From positions 23,334 through 87,333 of the forward strand of contig CAXXOZ010000007.1 in assembly GCA_963676435.2 (NCBI GenBank): a DNA stretch of 64,000 nucleotides. The letters run 5' to 3'. The translations under genes were made by a program, and so were the position numbers. Below, piece after piece: positions 17,431 through 24,807 of the stretch. Every line of letters starts with the position of its first letter. Position 1 is the first letter of the stretch. This DNA comes from CAXXOZ01 sp963676435. Its GTDB lineage: Bacteria > Bacillota > Clostridia > Lachnospirales > Lachnospiraceae. A model generated the notes under the pieces. The model was given only the letters and a program-made list of their open reading frames with translations, was not told the origin of the DNA and made no database searches.

Positions 17431-18516
17431 ATGAGGTGGAGTGATAAAACAGTTATATTTTTAATTTGTTCAGGATTATTAATAATTTTTAACTTTTTTG
17501 ATTATGCTCCAGTAATTTTATGTACAGCTATAATCCTCACTTGTGCACACTATATTTTTAAAAATATTGTAATTCATATTGTTTTAGTTTATTTATTTGC
17601 TGTTTTATGTTTTTTTATTCCGGAATTTATTTTCTTTTTACCACTTATAGTGTATGATAATTTCTTAAAGCCCTTAAAATATACCAATCTTGTTTTAATC
17701 CTACCGATGATATACCATTTTAGCTTAACTAAAGAATACTTACTTATAGTATTATTAATTATGGTGACTATGATACTAAAGTATAAGACTGAAAACCTTA
17801 TTAGGACAAAAGAAAAACTTATTAGGACTATGGATGATTCAATCGAATATGGAAATTTATTAAAAGAAAAGAATGAAAGTCTAACAAAGAATCAGGACTA
17901 TGAAATAAAAGTTGCTACATTGAATGAAAGATCAAGGATTTCTAAAGAACTACATGATTCAATAGGTCATATGCTATCAAGGTCATTGATACATGTGGGG
18001 GCGATTTCTACAATAAGTAGCGAAAATAATGTCAAACAAGAACTGGAAAATTTAAAAGAATATTTATCTGAAGGAATGGATACAGTAAGGGAAACCATTC
18101 ATAACATGAGAGACGAGTCATTTGATTTATATTCAAAATTAAAAGAAATAATCGATGATTTCAAATTTTCTAAAATTGACTTTGAGTACGAAGTTAAAAC
18201 TCAGCCGCCTATTGAAGTGAAGTACTTTATGCTTTCAACATTAAAAGAGACTTTGGCAAATATAATAAGGCATTCTGAAGCCAAAAATGTATATGTTACA
18301 GTTATAGAGCATCCAAGTTTATATCAATTCGTTGTTTTTGATAATGGAAAAGTTCCCTTCGAAACTAGGAAAAAAATAGAGAATTTTATGTTAAGGAATG
18401 AAGAGTTAGATGGCATGGGGCTTAGTGGAATAGTTGAGAGAGTAAATAAATTGAACGGGATAATAAATATTTCTGGTGATAATGGCTTTAAAATATTTGT
18501 ATCTATAAAAAAGTAA
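17431..18516 (+). CDS. Membrane sensor histidine kinase, HisKA_3 (NarL-partner) type
   Basis: The 361-residue protein has about five transmembrane helices in the first 118 residues with very short loops. A signal would therefore be sensed in or at the membrane. A coiled linker leads to the HisKA_3 dimerisation domain with the phospho-accepting H175 in SKELHDSIGHML. The HATPase domain follows, with the N-box KETLANIIRHSEAKNV, the G1 box DNGK and the GMGLSGIVERV glycine loop. Its architecture resembles DesK or YvfT-type sensors. The ATG follows AAGGAG. The regulator gene begins 15 bases after it. The divergent ABC exporter is the most likely target. Confidence 0.93.
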   Translation: MRWSDKTVIFLICSGLLIIFNFFDYAPVILCTAIILTCAHYIFKNIVIHIVLVYLFAVLCFFIPEFIFFLPLIVYDNFLKPLKYTNLVLILPMIYHFSLTKEYLLIVLLIMVTMILKYKTENLIRTKEKLIRTMDDSIEYGNLLKEKNESLTKNQDYEIKVATLNERSRISKELHDSIGHMLSRSLIHVGAISTISSENNVKQELENLKEYLSEGMDTVRETIHNMRDESFDLYSKLKEIIDDFKFSKIDFEYEVKTQPPIEVKYFMLSTLKETLANIIRHSEAKNVYVTVIEHPSLYQFVVFDNGKVPFETRKKIENFMLRNEELDGMGLSGIVERVNKLNGIINISGDNGFKIFVSIKK

Positions 18517-18531
18517 AGTTGAGGAAGTTTG

Positions 18532-19155
18532 ATGAAGGTTATTGTTGTTGATGATGATAAGATTGTGAGCTCATCCCTTAAAGTGATTTTAGAAACAGAT
18601 CCTGAAATTGAAGTCATAGCTTTAGGAGAAAGTGGTGAAGAGGCAGTTAAACTTTATAAGAAATTTGTTCCTGATATAATAGTTATGGATATAAGAATGG
18701 AATTACTTTCAGGACTAGAAGCAGGAGAACGGATTATTAAAGAAGCGCCTAATGCAAAAATACTTTTCCTTACTACCTTTTTGGATGATGAGTATATAAT
18801 AAAAGCTCTTTCAATAGGAGCAAAGGGCTACATGCTTAAACAAAATTTTGACAGCCTTATTACAGCAATAAAGGCAATTATTAATGGTCAGAATGTTTAT
18901 GGAACTGAAATAATCACAAAACTCCCAGAACTTTTAAAAAATAATTCTTCAAAGGGTATGTTTGAAGACAAGGGGATAAGTGAAAAGGAATATAATATAA
19001 TAGAAAAAATTTCTGATGGGATGTCCAATAAGGAGATTGCCGAAGTTTTATTTTTAGGAGAAGGAACGGTGAGAAATTATATTAGCCAGATCCTTGAAAA
19101 ACTCGAACTTAGAGACAGGACCCAAATAGCAGTATATTATTATAAAAATATCTAA
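18532..19155 (+). CDS. NarL/LuxR-type response regulator
   Basis: This is the partner of the upstream kinase. The 207-residue protein has a receiver domain with the acidic pocket VVDDDK (5-10), phospho-acceptor D53 in IVMDIRME and the conserved lysine in GYMLKQNF. A LuxR-type helix-turn-helix at about 144-200 contains NKEIAEVLFLGEGTVRNYIS. The ATG at 18532 fits GAGGAAG at 18521-18527; the TTG three bases earlier was rejected. It probably binds the TGACA-N2-TGTCA site in front of the operon and so controls both itself and the exporter; this is inferred from position and symmetry. Confidence 0.94.
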   Translation: MKVIVVDDDKIVSSSLKVILETDPEIEVIALGESGEEAVKLYKKFVPDIIVMDIRMELLSGLEAGERIIKEAPNAKILFLTTFLDDEYIIKALSIGAKGYMLKQNFDSLITAIKAIINGQNVYGTEIITKLPELLKNNSSKGMFEDKGISEKEYNIIEKISDGMSNKEIAEVLFLGEGTVRNYISQILEKLELRDRTQIAVYYYKNI

Positions 19156-19171
19156 TACTAGGAGAAACCTT

Positions 19172-19570
19172 ATGAGAAAAATACTTTTTATACTTTTATT
19201 TACTTTTTTATTTTTAATGGGATGCTCAGCAAAAGATTCTGTCACAGATCAGACTACTGAGGTTGAAAAAAATTTGCAGTGGCCAGATAATGAATTTACC
19301 CAAACTGTATCGAAACCTGATTTCGGAGTTCTTAAGGGAGCGGTAGAGATTGACGAGGAGTTTTTTGTTTCAGTAACGGACTCGGATTTTGAAGATGTAA
19401 AGGATTATGTAGAGATACTTAAAAGTGAAGGATACAATATAGACCAAAAAGTTTTTGAGGAAGAAGCATTAGGTATAGAAGTATATAATTATACTGCCTC
19501 AAATGAAAATGGATATACTGTATATATAGAGTACTCCGTGAGAGTCTGTAGTATAACAATATATAAATAA
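19172..19570 (+). CDS. Small secreted lipoprotein of unknown function
   Basis: The 132-residue product has a lipoprotein signal peptide (MRKILFILLFTFLFLMGC) with the modified cysteine at residue 18 in LMGC. Mature residues are acidic and include a compact region of about 85 residues with no family I recognise (KPDFGVLKGAVEIDEEFF and YVEILKSEGYNID). It lies 16 bases after the response regulator with AGGAG before the ATG. It is therefore probably the third gene of the sensor operon and may be an accessory sensor or a target of the stress response. Lgt encoded at 50.5 kb would attach its lipid anchor. Confidence 0.82.
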   Translation: MRKILFILLFTFLFLMGCSAKDSVTDQTTEVEKNLQWPDNEFTQTVSKPDFGVLKGAVEIDEEFFVSVTDSDFEDVKDYVEILKSEGYNIDQKVFEEEALGIEVYNYTASNENGYTVYIEYSVRVCSITIYK

Positions 19571-19573
19571 CAA

Positions 19574-19616
19574 GAAGCGATAACCATAAATGGAATAATG
19601 GATATCGCTTCATTTC
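19574..19616. terminator. Bidirectional terminator between the lipoprotein and DUF4405 genes
   Basis: GAAGCGATA pairs with TATCGCTTC (19603-19611), with nested CCAT/ATGG. Both flanking genes converge on it. Confidence 0.8.
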
Positions 19617-19618
19617 TT

Positions 19619-20680
19619 TTATTTCTTTTTCTTTTTATCAATAATTTCTAAAGTATAATATGCACCTGCAACATAAAGTCCCATAATAGGAATATAGTCA
19701 GTAAAAATATTTAACAAGGAGTCATCAGTAGTATCTAAGGAGATTCTAATTGAACTTTCTGTAGAATCTTCGCTATAGATTTCACTTGAAGAAATTTCTG
19801 AATCGCTGTCAGAGCTGCTATCTTCAGAGGTAGCTTCAGTAGTGGTTTCGGTAGCCGCTTGGGTTGTTTCCTCTTCAGTGTCTACTTCAGCTGTATAGCT
19901 TTCAAAATATGCTTCAGCCTGACTTGCCTGCACAACGCCTTTATTACATTGAGGTCTTAATAATGAGCAATGTCTGTGACACGCGGTACAGTATAAATTT
20001 CCTAAAAAGTCATTTAAAGTATCTCCATCTTCAATAGTTACTCCGTTATAAGAACTTTCTGAGCTGTATGAAGTTGCAATTGTTGTGACTTCTGTTGTGG
20101 CTATATCGCTTGTAGAATATGTATCTTCAGTTACATCAGGAAGTATTGAAGTAGCTATATCTCTGTCAAAAGAAGCCTTTACGCCAAGAATAGCGAGAAT
20201 TAAAGCCAAAGCTCTAAGTATAAAAGTTCTTACAGGATTTTTTCCCTTTATACCAAAAATTTTTCTAAAAACTCCAAGTATCATTTTCCAATGGAAACCA
20301 AGATGAACAGCAATCATTATGATTTCAAGGAATGCTGTTAATCTATGTATATATACCCAGCTTCCAAGTTCGATTATACCTAGGAAAATAAAGAGATGTT
20401 TTGAAATAATTAGAGAACTTATTAAAAGGAAAATACTATTTACAGTTAATAATAAATTGATTATTACTTTAAGTACATCTTTGTAGTTTTTATTTTTACT
20501 TTTAATAATAGATACAAACCATCTAATATTTAAAAGGTTATGAATAATAATCATTAGAAGTACAGCTGTTCCTAGTACTTCGTGCCAAAATGAACCACTT
20601 ACCTCATACCCCATTAAAACTATCATTATTATTGTCATTGCTAAATCAAGCAACATTTTTATTTTGAATTTTGTAGTCAT
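19619..20680 (-). CDS. DUF4405 membrane protein with cysteine-rich motif and acidic Ser/Thr tail
   Basis: The 353-residue protein starts with four transmembrane helices (about 11-30, 34-50, 68-90 and 100-130). Histidines lie within or beside them (FWHEVLG, IIIHNLLN, YIHRLT, AVHLGFHW), the pattern of DUF4405, a family related to membrane b-type cytochromes. After a fifth helix near 155 comes an extracytoplasmic region with CTACHRHCSLLRPQCNKG. This has four cysteines, and CTACH formally matches a c-type heme site. A long Glu/Thr/Ser-rich stretch and a final hydrophobic segment follow. A role in extracytoplasmic electron transfer is inferred, not shown. GGAGAG precedes the ATG. It lies downstream of fetAB on the same strand. 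Confidence 0.75.
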   Translation of the reverse strand: MTTKFKIKMLLDLAMTIIMIVLMGYEVSGSFWHEVLGTAVLLMIIIHNLLNIRWFVSIIKSKNKNYKDVLKVIINLLLTVNSIFLLISSLIISKHLFIFLGIIELGSWVYIHRLTAFLEIIMIAVHLGFHWKMILGVFRKIFGIKGKNPVRTFILRALALILAILGVKASFDRDIATSILPDVTEDTYSTSDIATTEVTTIATSYSSESSYNGVTIEDGDTLNDFLGNLYCTACHRHCSLLRPQCNKGVVQASQAEAYFESYTAEVDTEEETTQAATETTTEATSEDSSSDSDSEISSSEIYSEDSTESSIRISLDTTDDSLLNIFTDYIPIMGLYVAGAYYTLEIIDKKKKK

Positions 20681-20723
20681 ATAAATTTCTCTCCTTTAGT
20701 TATTAATAGGAGTTTATATGAGG

Positions 20724-20743
20724 AATGTGACAGTAATGTGACA
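20724..20743 (-). promoter_or_regulatory. Tandem direct repeats before the DUF4405 gene, candidate response-regulator site
   Basis: Read on the - strand, TGTCACATT occurs twice, 11 bases apart (20735-20743 and 20724-20732). Eleven-base tandem TGTCA repeats are the layout of PhoB/OmpR-type boxes. The pair lies about 45-60 bases before the start codon. Confidence 0.5.
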
Positions 20744-20764
20744 ATTTAATAATAATTTTGAAAA

Positions 20765-21541
20765 TTAAAAAAATATGAATTGATTTCTTGAGTTCCATAA
20801 AGTTTTATAACCAAAATATAAAGAACCAAATGAAGCAAGACATACGACTGCACAGATGGATATTACTATTGCAATCTGGTATAAAATTGCAGTTAAAGGA
20901 AGAGTGCCTGATAGAATTTGACCAGTCATCATCCCTGGTAGAGAAACAACACCCATTCCAAGCATTGAGTTTAAGGTGGGTAATAGAGCAGTTTCAAAAG
21001 CCTGTCTGACAAAAGGTAATAGTATATCTTTTGGTCTTGCTCCAATATTTAGCAATGCCTCAATTTGAGATCTTTGTCCATATAAGCTTTCTCTAAATGT
21101 TTTAATTCCTAAAGTAACACCAGTCATAGTATTTCCCATTATCATACCTGCAATAGGAATGACATATTGTGGATTAAAAATACTTTCTCCAACAATAAAG
21201 AAAATAAAGAAGATGATTGTGAATAAACCTGAAAGCGTTATAGTTATTCCTATTATAATTTTAAAGTTTATGTTTAATGTTTTATTTTTTGAGATGACTC
21301 TGTATATTGTGAATATTGTCATTATTGCTACATATGCAATAGTAAATGAAGGGTGAGGATTTTTAAATATAAATGTCAATATAAGCCCTGCAAGTATTAA
21401 TTGAACCGTCATTCTCATACTAGCCCAAACTAAAAGTTTTGACTGATCTATACGACATATTTTCATGACTATCATAACTAGTATTAAAAGCAAGTATACT
21501 AATAAAAACTGCCAGATTTGCAACTGTACAATTCCGCTCAT
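20765..21541 (-). CDS. FetB-type ABC transporter permease (UPF0014)
   Basis: This is the membrane subunit of a two-gene transporter of the FetAB/YbbM type. The E. coli pair exports iron and protects against oxidative stress, so metal efflux is the likely role. The 258-residue protein has about seven transmembrane helices. It also has the conserved blocks IPIAGMIMGNTMTGVTLG, the cytosolic segment EALLNIGARPKDILLPFVRQAFETALLPTLN (in two blocks) and MGVVSLPGMMTGQILSG. All are diagnostic of UPF0014. AAGGAGACC precedes the ATG, which overlaps the stop codon of the ATPase gene by one base (TAATG). Confidence 0.92.
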   Translation of the reverse strand: MSGIVQLQIWQFLLVYLLLILVMIVMKICRIDQSKLLVWASMRMTVQLILAGLILTFIFKNPHPSFTIAYVAIMTIFTIYRVISKNKTLNINFKIIIGITITLSGLFTIIFFIFFIVGESIFNPQYVIPIAGMIMGNTMTGVTLGIKTFRESLYGQRSQIEALLNIGARPKDILLPFVRQAFETALLPTLNSMLGMGVVSLPGMMTGQILSGTLPLTAILYQIAIVISICAVVCLASFGSLYFGYKTLWNSRNQFIFF

Positions 21542-22170
21542 TATAAGGTCTCCTTGTTTATATAAATTATATTATCAGCATATTTTTCGGTTAATGTTTT
21601 ATTATGGCTGATAACAACTAAAGTAATGCTATTTTCCTTACAAAAATTTTTAATGTTGTTAAAAAAGTCATTGGCAGTTTTTTCATCCAAAGCACTTGTT
21701 GGTTCATCAAGCATTAAAACTTTAGGATTAAAAGATAAACAGATTGCAATAAAAGCCCTTTGTTTTTCTCCACCCGACATTTTTTCGCAAAGAAAGTCCG
21801 TTGGCATTTTAAGACAGCAGAGATTTAAATACTTCTTAATGGTATCTTCATTTGGAGGACTTTGGTTCCTATAGCTGTAAAATTCCTCAAAGTTCTTTTT
21901 TATTGAACCATCAAAAAGAAAAACACTTTGAGATACCAAAAGCATTTCTTTTCTTAATCTTATAGTGTCAATGTTATTTATATTTTCTCCATTAAAATAA
22001 ATATAACCAGTTGCTCCATTAATTGTAGAGTTTAGTATTTTTAACAAAGTACTTTTTCCAGCACCGCTTTCCCCGCTGATAAATGTTGCTTTGTTTAAGG
22101 GTATAGAGATATCTGAATAGTGGATTAAATTTAAAAAATTTACATTGTCAATCCTTATTATATTTTCCAA
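21541..22170 (-). CDS. FetA-type ABC transporter ATP-binding protein
   Basis: The 209-residue ATPase partners the UPF0014 permease. Walker A is SGESGAGKST, the signature is MSGGEKQR, Walker B is VLMLDEPTSALDE and the switch region is VVISHNK. It is short, without the C-terminal extension of other ABC ATPases, as usual for FetA. The start is a TTG codon following AGGAGG at good distance; there is no nearby ATG in frame. It is divergent from the ArsR-HMA-P-type ATPase operon, 128 bases away, so this metal-handling pair may share the control region. Confidence 0.9.
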   Translation of the reverse strand: MENIIRIDNVNFLNLIHYSDISIPLNKATFISGESGAGKSTLLKILNSTINGATGYIYFNGENINNIDTIRLRKEMLLVSQSVFLFDGSIKKNFEEFYSYRNQSPPNEDTIKKYLNLCCLKMPTDFLCEKMSGGEKQRAFIAICLSFNPKVLMLDEPTSALDEKTANDFFNNIKNFCKENSITLVVISHNKTLTEKYADNIIYINKETL

Positions 22171-22232
22171 TGGTTCCTCCTAAAGTAAAATATATTCTAT
22201 TATAGCATGAAAGATACAAAAAAATATTTTAA

Positions 22233-22261
22233 TTGACACATTTTAAATTATAATATAGAAT
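22233..22261 (+). promoter_or_regulatory. Promoter of the ArsR-type metal efflux operon
   Basis: TTGACA (22233-22238, perfect) and TAGAAT (22256-22261) have a 17-base spacer. The predicted start lies inside the following operator. Confidence 0.8.
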
Positions 22262-22263
22262 GA

Positions 22264-22287
22264 ACATATGAACAAACATTCATATGT
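22264..22287 (+). promoter_or_regulatory. ArsR/SmtB-family operator
   Basis: ACATATGAA (22264-22272) and TTCATATGT (22279-22287) are perfect nine-base arms with a six-base spacer. The core TGAACA-N2-CATTCA is the form used by SmtB, CzrA and CadC repressors. It begins three bases after the -10 box and covers the predicted start, so bound repressor would block initiation. Confidence 0.85.
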
Positions 22288-22298
22288 AGGAGGATTTA

Positions 22299-22679
22299 AT
22301 GTATAATAAAATTGATTTGATTGAAAGTTGTGATTATATTCATGTGCATGAAGATACAATTACAAAAGTTAGAGAAGAGATGCCAAAGGAAGAGGTGTTA
22401 TATAATTTGGCTGACTTTTTTAAAGTTTTTGGTGATTCAACAAGGATAAAAATTCTTTATGTATTACTACAATCTGAAATGTGTGTCTGTGATATTGGAC
22501 AGTTATTAAATGTAAGTCAATCAGCAGTTTCACATCAGTTAAGACTTTTAAAACAAATGAAATTAGTTAAATTTAGGAGAGAAGGAAAAATAATATTTTA
22601 TTCCTTATCTGATAGCCATATAAAGACAATATTAAGTCAAGGGCTTGAACATATTAGCGAACAGGAGATGGGTTTATGA
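22299..22679 (+). CDS. ArsR/SmtB-family metal-responsive repressor, CadC-like
   Basis: This winged-helix repressor releases DNA when it binds a toxic or excess metal. The 126-residue protein retains two types of metal site. C11 with C62 and C64 (MCVCD) form the soft-metal (Cd/Pb) site of CadC. D105, H107, H118 and E121 in SDSHIKTILSQGLEHISE form the C-terminal helix site that binds zinc in SmtB/CzrA. The recognition helix is in NVSQSAVSHQLRLLK. AGGAGG precedes the ATG. It is the first gene of an operon with an HMA protein and an efflux ATPase and presumably represses it through the 22264-22287 operator. Inducers are probably Cd, Pb or Zn. Confidence 0.94.
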   Translation: MYNKIDLIESCDYIHVHEDTITKVREEMPKEEVLYNLADFFKVFGDSTRIKILYVLLQSEMCVCDIGQLLNVSQSAVSHQLRLLKQMKLVKFRREGKIIFYSLSDSHIKTILSQGLEHISEQEMGL

Positions 22680-22897
22680 AAAAGACTTATAAGATTAAGG
22701 ATTTAGGATGTGCCAGTTGTGCAGCAAAAATGGAAAGAAGTGTCGGTAAGATCAATGGAGTAAATAATGTGAATATTAATTTCATTAGTGGCAAAATGGA
22801 AATTGATGGTGAAGATGAAAAGTTTGATGAAATAGTTGAACTTGCAAATAAGAAATGTAAAAAAATAGAAAGACAGGTAAAATTAGAAGAATGTTAA
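22676..22897 (+). CDS. Free-standing heavy-metal-associated (HMA) domain protein
   Basis: This 73-residue protein is one ferredoxin-like HMA domain. It has GCASC (C12 and C15) as metal ligands and an extra C-terminal cysteine pair region (KKCKK and LEEC). Such domains deliver soft metals to P-type ATPases. Here it is separate from the ATPase that follows, although in most CadA/ZntA proteins this domain is fused to the ATPase N-terminus. It overlaps the repressor gene by four bases (ATGA) and the ATPase gene by seven, so all three are translationally coupled and stoichiometry should be close. It could act as a metallochaperone or as a detached sensor domain. Confidence 0.9.
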   Translation: MKKTYKIKDLGCASCAAKMERSVGKINGVNNVNINFISGKMEIDGEDEKFDEIVELANKKCKKIERQVKLEEC

Positions 22898-24762
22898 AAG
22901 ATAGAAAGTTTATTTTCAGAATTATAAAGATTTTAATATCAGCTGGGATATTTATTTTTGCAGTTTTGTTTCCTTTTGAAAATAAAAATGCAGAAATGTT
23001 TGTGTTTCTGGTTGCTTATATTATAGTAGGATACACCATAGTGATTGAAGCATTTTTTAATATAATACATGGACAGATTTTTGACGAAAATCTGTTAATG
23101 CTTATAGCCAGCTTAGGAGCTTTCTTTATAGCTCAATATCCTGAGGCTGTTGCAGTAATACTGTTTTATCAGGTTGGGGAGTTGTTTCAAGATTATTCAG
23201 TTGATAAATCAAGAAAGTCAATATCTCAACTAATGGACATAAGACCTGATTATGCTGTGGTAAAAACAAAAGAAGGTAGTCAAAAAGTTGATCCAGGAAC
23301 TGTAAATATTGGAGAAACAATAATTGTAAAACCAGGAGAAAAGGTGCCACTGGATGGTAAGGTTATTAAAGGAAATGGATCAATAGATGTAAAAGCACTT
23401 ACTGGGGAAAGCCTTCCTAAAGAAGTAATAAAAGGAAATAGTATAATAAGTGGATCACTAAGCCTAGATGGAGTTTTTGAAATTCAGGTAGAAAAAACAT
23501 TTGGTGAATCAACAGTTTCTAAAATTCTTGAACTCGTAGAAAATGCAAGTTCAAAAAAAGCCAAGTCAGAAAACTTTATTACAAAGTTTGCTAGATATTA
23601 TACACCTGCAGTAGTATTGGCAGCAGCTTTAATAGCTTTTATACCAACACTCGTTTTGGGCTTTGATGTATGGAAGGACTGGCTTTATAGAGCGTTGACA
23701 TTTTTAGTTGTTTCATGCCCATGTGCTCTTGTTATTTCGGTACCGCTTAGCTTTTTTGGTGGAATAGGAGGCGCTTCTAGAAAGGGTGTGTTGATAAAAG
23801 GAAGCAATTATTTAGAAACCCTTTCTGAGTGTGAAACCGCTGTCTTTGACAAGACAGGAACATTAACAAAAGGATTTTTTGTTGTTGAAAATATAGTATC
23901 CGAAAAAATATCAGACGAAGAACTTTTAAGAATAGCTGCATCAGCAGAAGAATTTTCTAACCACCCAATTTCTATGTCAATAAAAGAAGAGGCTTTAAAA
24001 AGAAATCTCAAATTATATAAGAATGTTTCAACTAAAGAAAATTCTGGATTTGGAGTACAGGCAAAGCTTGTTATAAACGATGATGAGAACAAGGTCCATA
24101 TAGGAAATGAAAAACTTATGAATTCTCTAGGAATAAATCCAGGCGAAAATGATTATATAGGAAGCTGTGTATACTTAGAAATGGAAGGTTCTTATTTAGG
24201 TTTTATAGAACTTGAAGACGAGATAAAAGAAGATACCCATATCGCAATTAAAGAACTAAAGAAAAATGGTATAAAAAACACAGTTATGCTAAGTGGTGAT
24301 ACAGAAAAAATTGCAAGAAAAATCGGTGAGAAGCTAGGAATTGATAAAATATATTCAGGGCTTTTACCTGATCAAAAGGTTGAAAAGCTAGAGGACATGA
24401 TTAGTGAAACATCAGGTAGATTTAAACTTGCATATGTTGGCGATGGAATAAATGATGCACCTGTTTTAGCTAGAGCAGATGTAGGAATTGCTATGGGTGG
24501 CTTAGGTTCTGATGCAGCAATTGAAGCGGCTGATATTGTAATAATGGATGACAAGATTTCAGGAATAAATACAGCAATAAAAGTTTCTAAAAAAACACTT
24601 AAACTAGTTAAGCAGAATATAATTTTTGCAATCGGAGTAAAACTTTTCGTACTTGTACTTGCAGCATTTGGTCTTGTTTCAATGTGGCCGGCAGTTTTTG
24701 CAGATGTAGGAGTTTCAGTAATTGCTATATTAAATGCGTTAAGAGCTTTAAAAATCAAATAG
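22891..24762 (+). CDS. P1B-type metal efflux ATPase (Zn/Cd/Pb group)
   Basis: This pump exports divalent soft metals using ATP. The 623-residue protein has the paired N-terminal helices, the actuator TGES (171-174) and the transport-site CPC (276-278). The phosphorylated D320 in DKTGTLTKG and the hinge GDGINDAPVLARADVGIAMG follow. The last helix region MWPAVFADVGVSVIAILNALRAL has the conserved aspartate of the zinc/cadmium group rather than the copper-group signature. There is no N-terminal HMA domain, which is instead encoded by the previous small gene. Start and upstream stop overlap, and there is no strong separate ribosome binding site, consistent with translational coupling. Confidence 0.94.
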   Translation: MLKDRKFIFRIIKILISAGIFIFAVLFPFENKNAEMFVFLVAYIIVGYTIVIEAFFNIIHGQIFDENLLMLIASLGAFFIAQYPEAVAVILFYQVGELFQDYSVDKSRKSISQLMDIRPDYAVVKTKEGSQKVDPGTVNIGETIIVKPGEKVPLDGKVIKGNGSIDVKALTGESLPKEVIKGNSIISGSLSLDGVFEIQVEKTFGESTVSKILELVENASSKKAKSENFITKFARYYTPAVVLAAALIAFIPTLVLGFDVWKDWLYRALTFLVVSCPCALVISVPLSFFGGIGGASRKGVLIKGSNYLETLSECETAVFDKTGTLTKGFFVVENIVSEKISDEELLRIAASAEEFSNHPISMSIKEEALKRNLKLYKNVSTKENSGFGVQAKLVINDDENKVHIGNEKLMNSLGINPGENDYIGSCVYLEMEGSYLGFIELEDEIKEDTHIAIKELKKNGIKNTVMLSGDTEKIARKIGEKLGIDKIYSGLLPDQKVEKLEDMISETSGRFKLAYVGDGINDAPVLARADVGIAMGGLGSDAAIEAADIVIMDDKISGINTAIKVSKKTLKLVKQNIIFAIGVKLFVLVLAAFGLVSMWPAVFADVGVSVIAILNALRALKIK

Positions 24763-24807
24763 TTTTGTAGTATAATATAGTAAAACTTGTTACAGGAGGA
24801 TATTTAA

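Noticed and set aside
22676..22897. HMA gene as a broken-off 5' fragment of the P-type ATPase
   Set aside because: It has its own start, complete domain and stop, and the ATPase has its own start and overlaps it, so it looks like a genuine separate gene rather than a frameshift.
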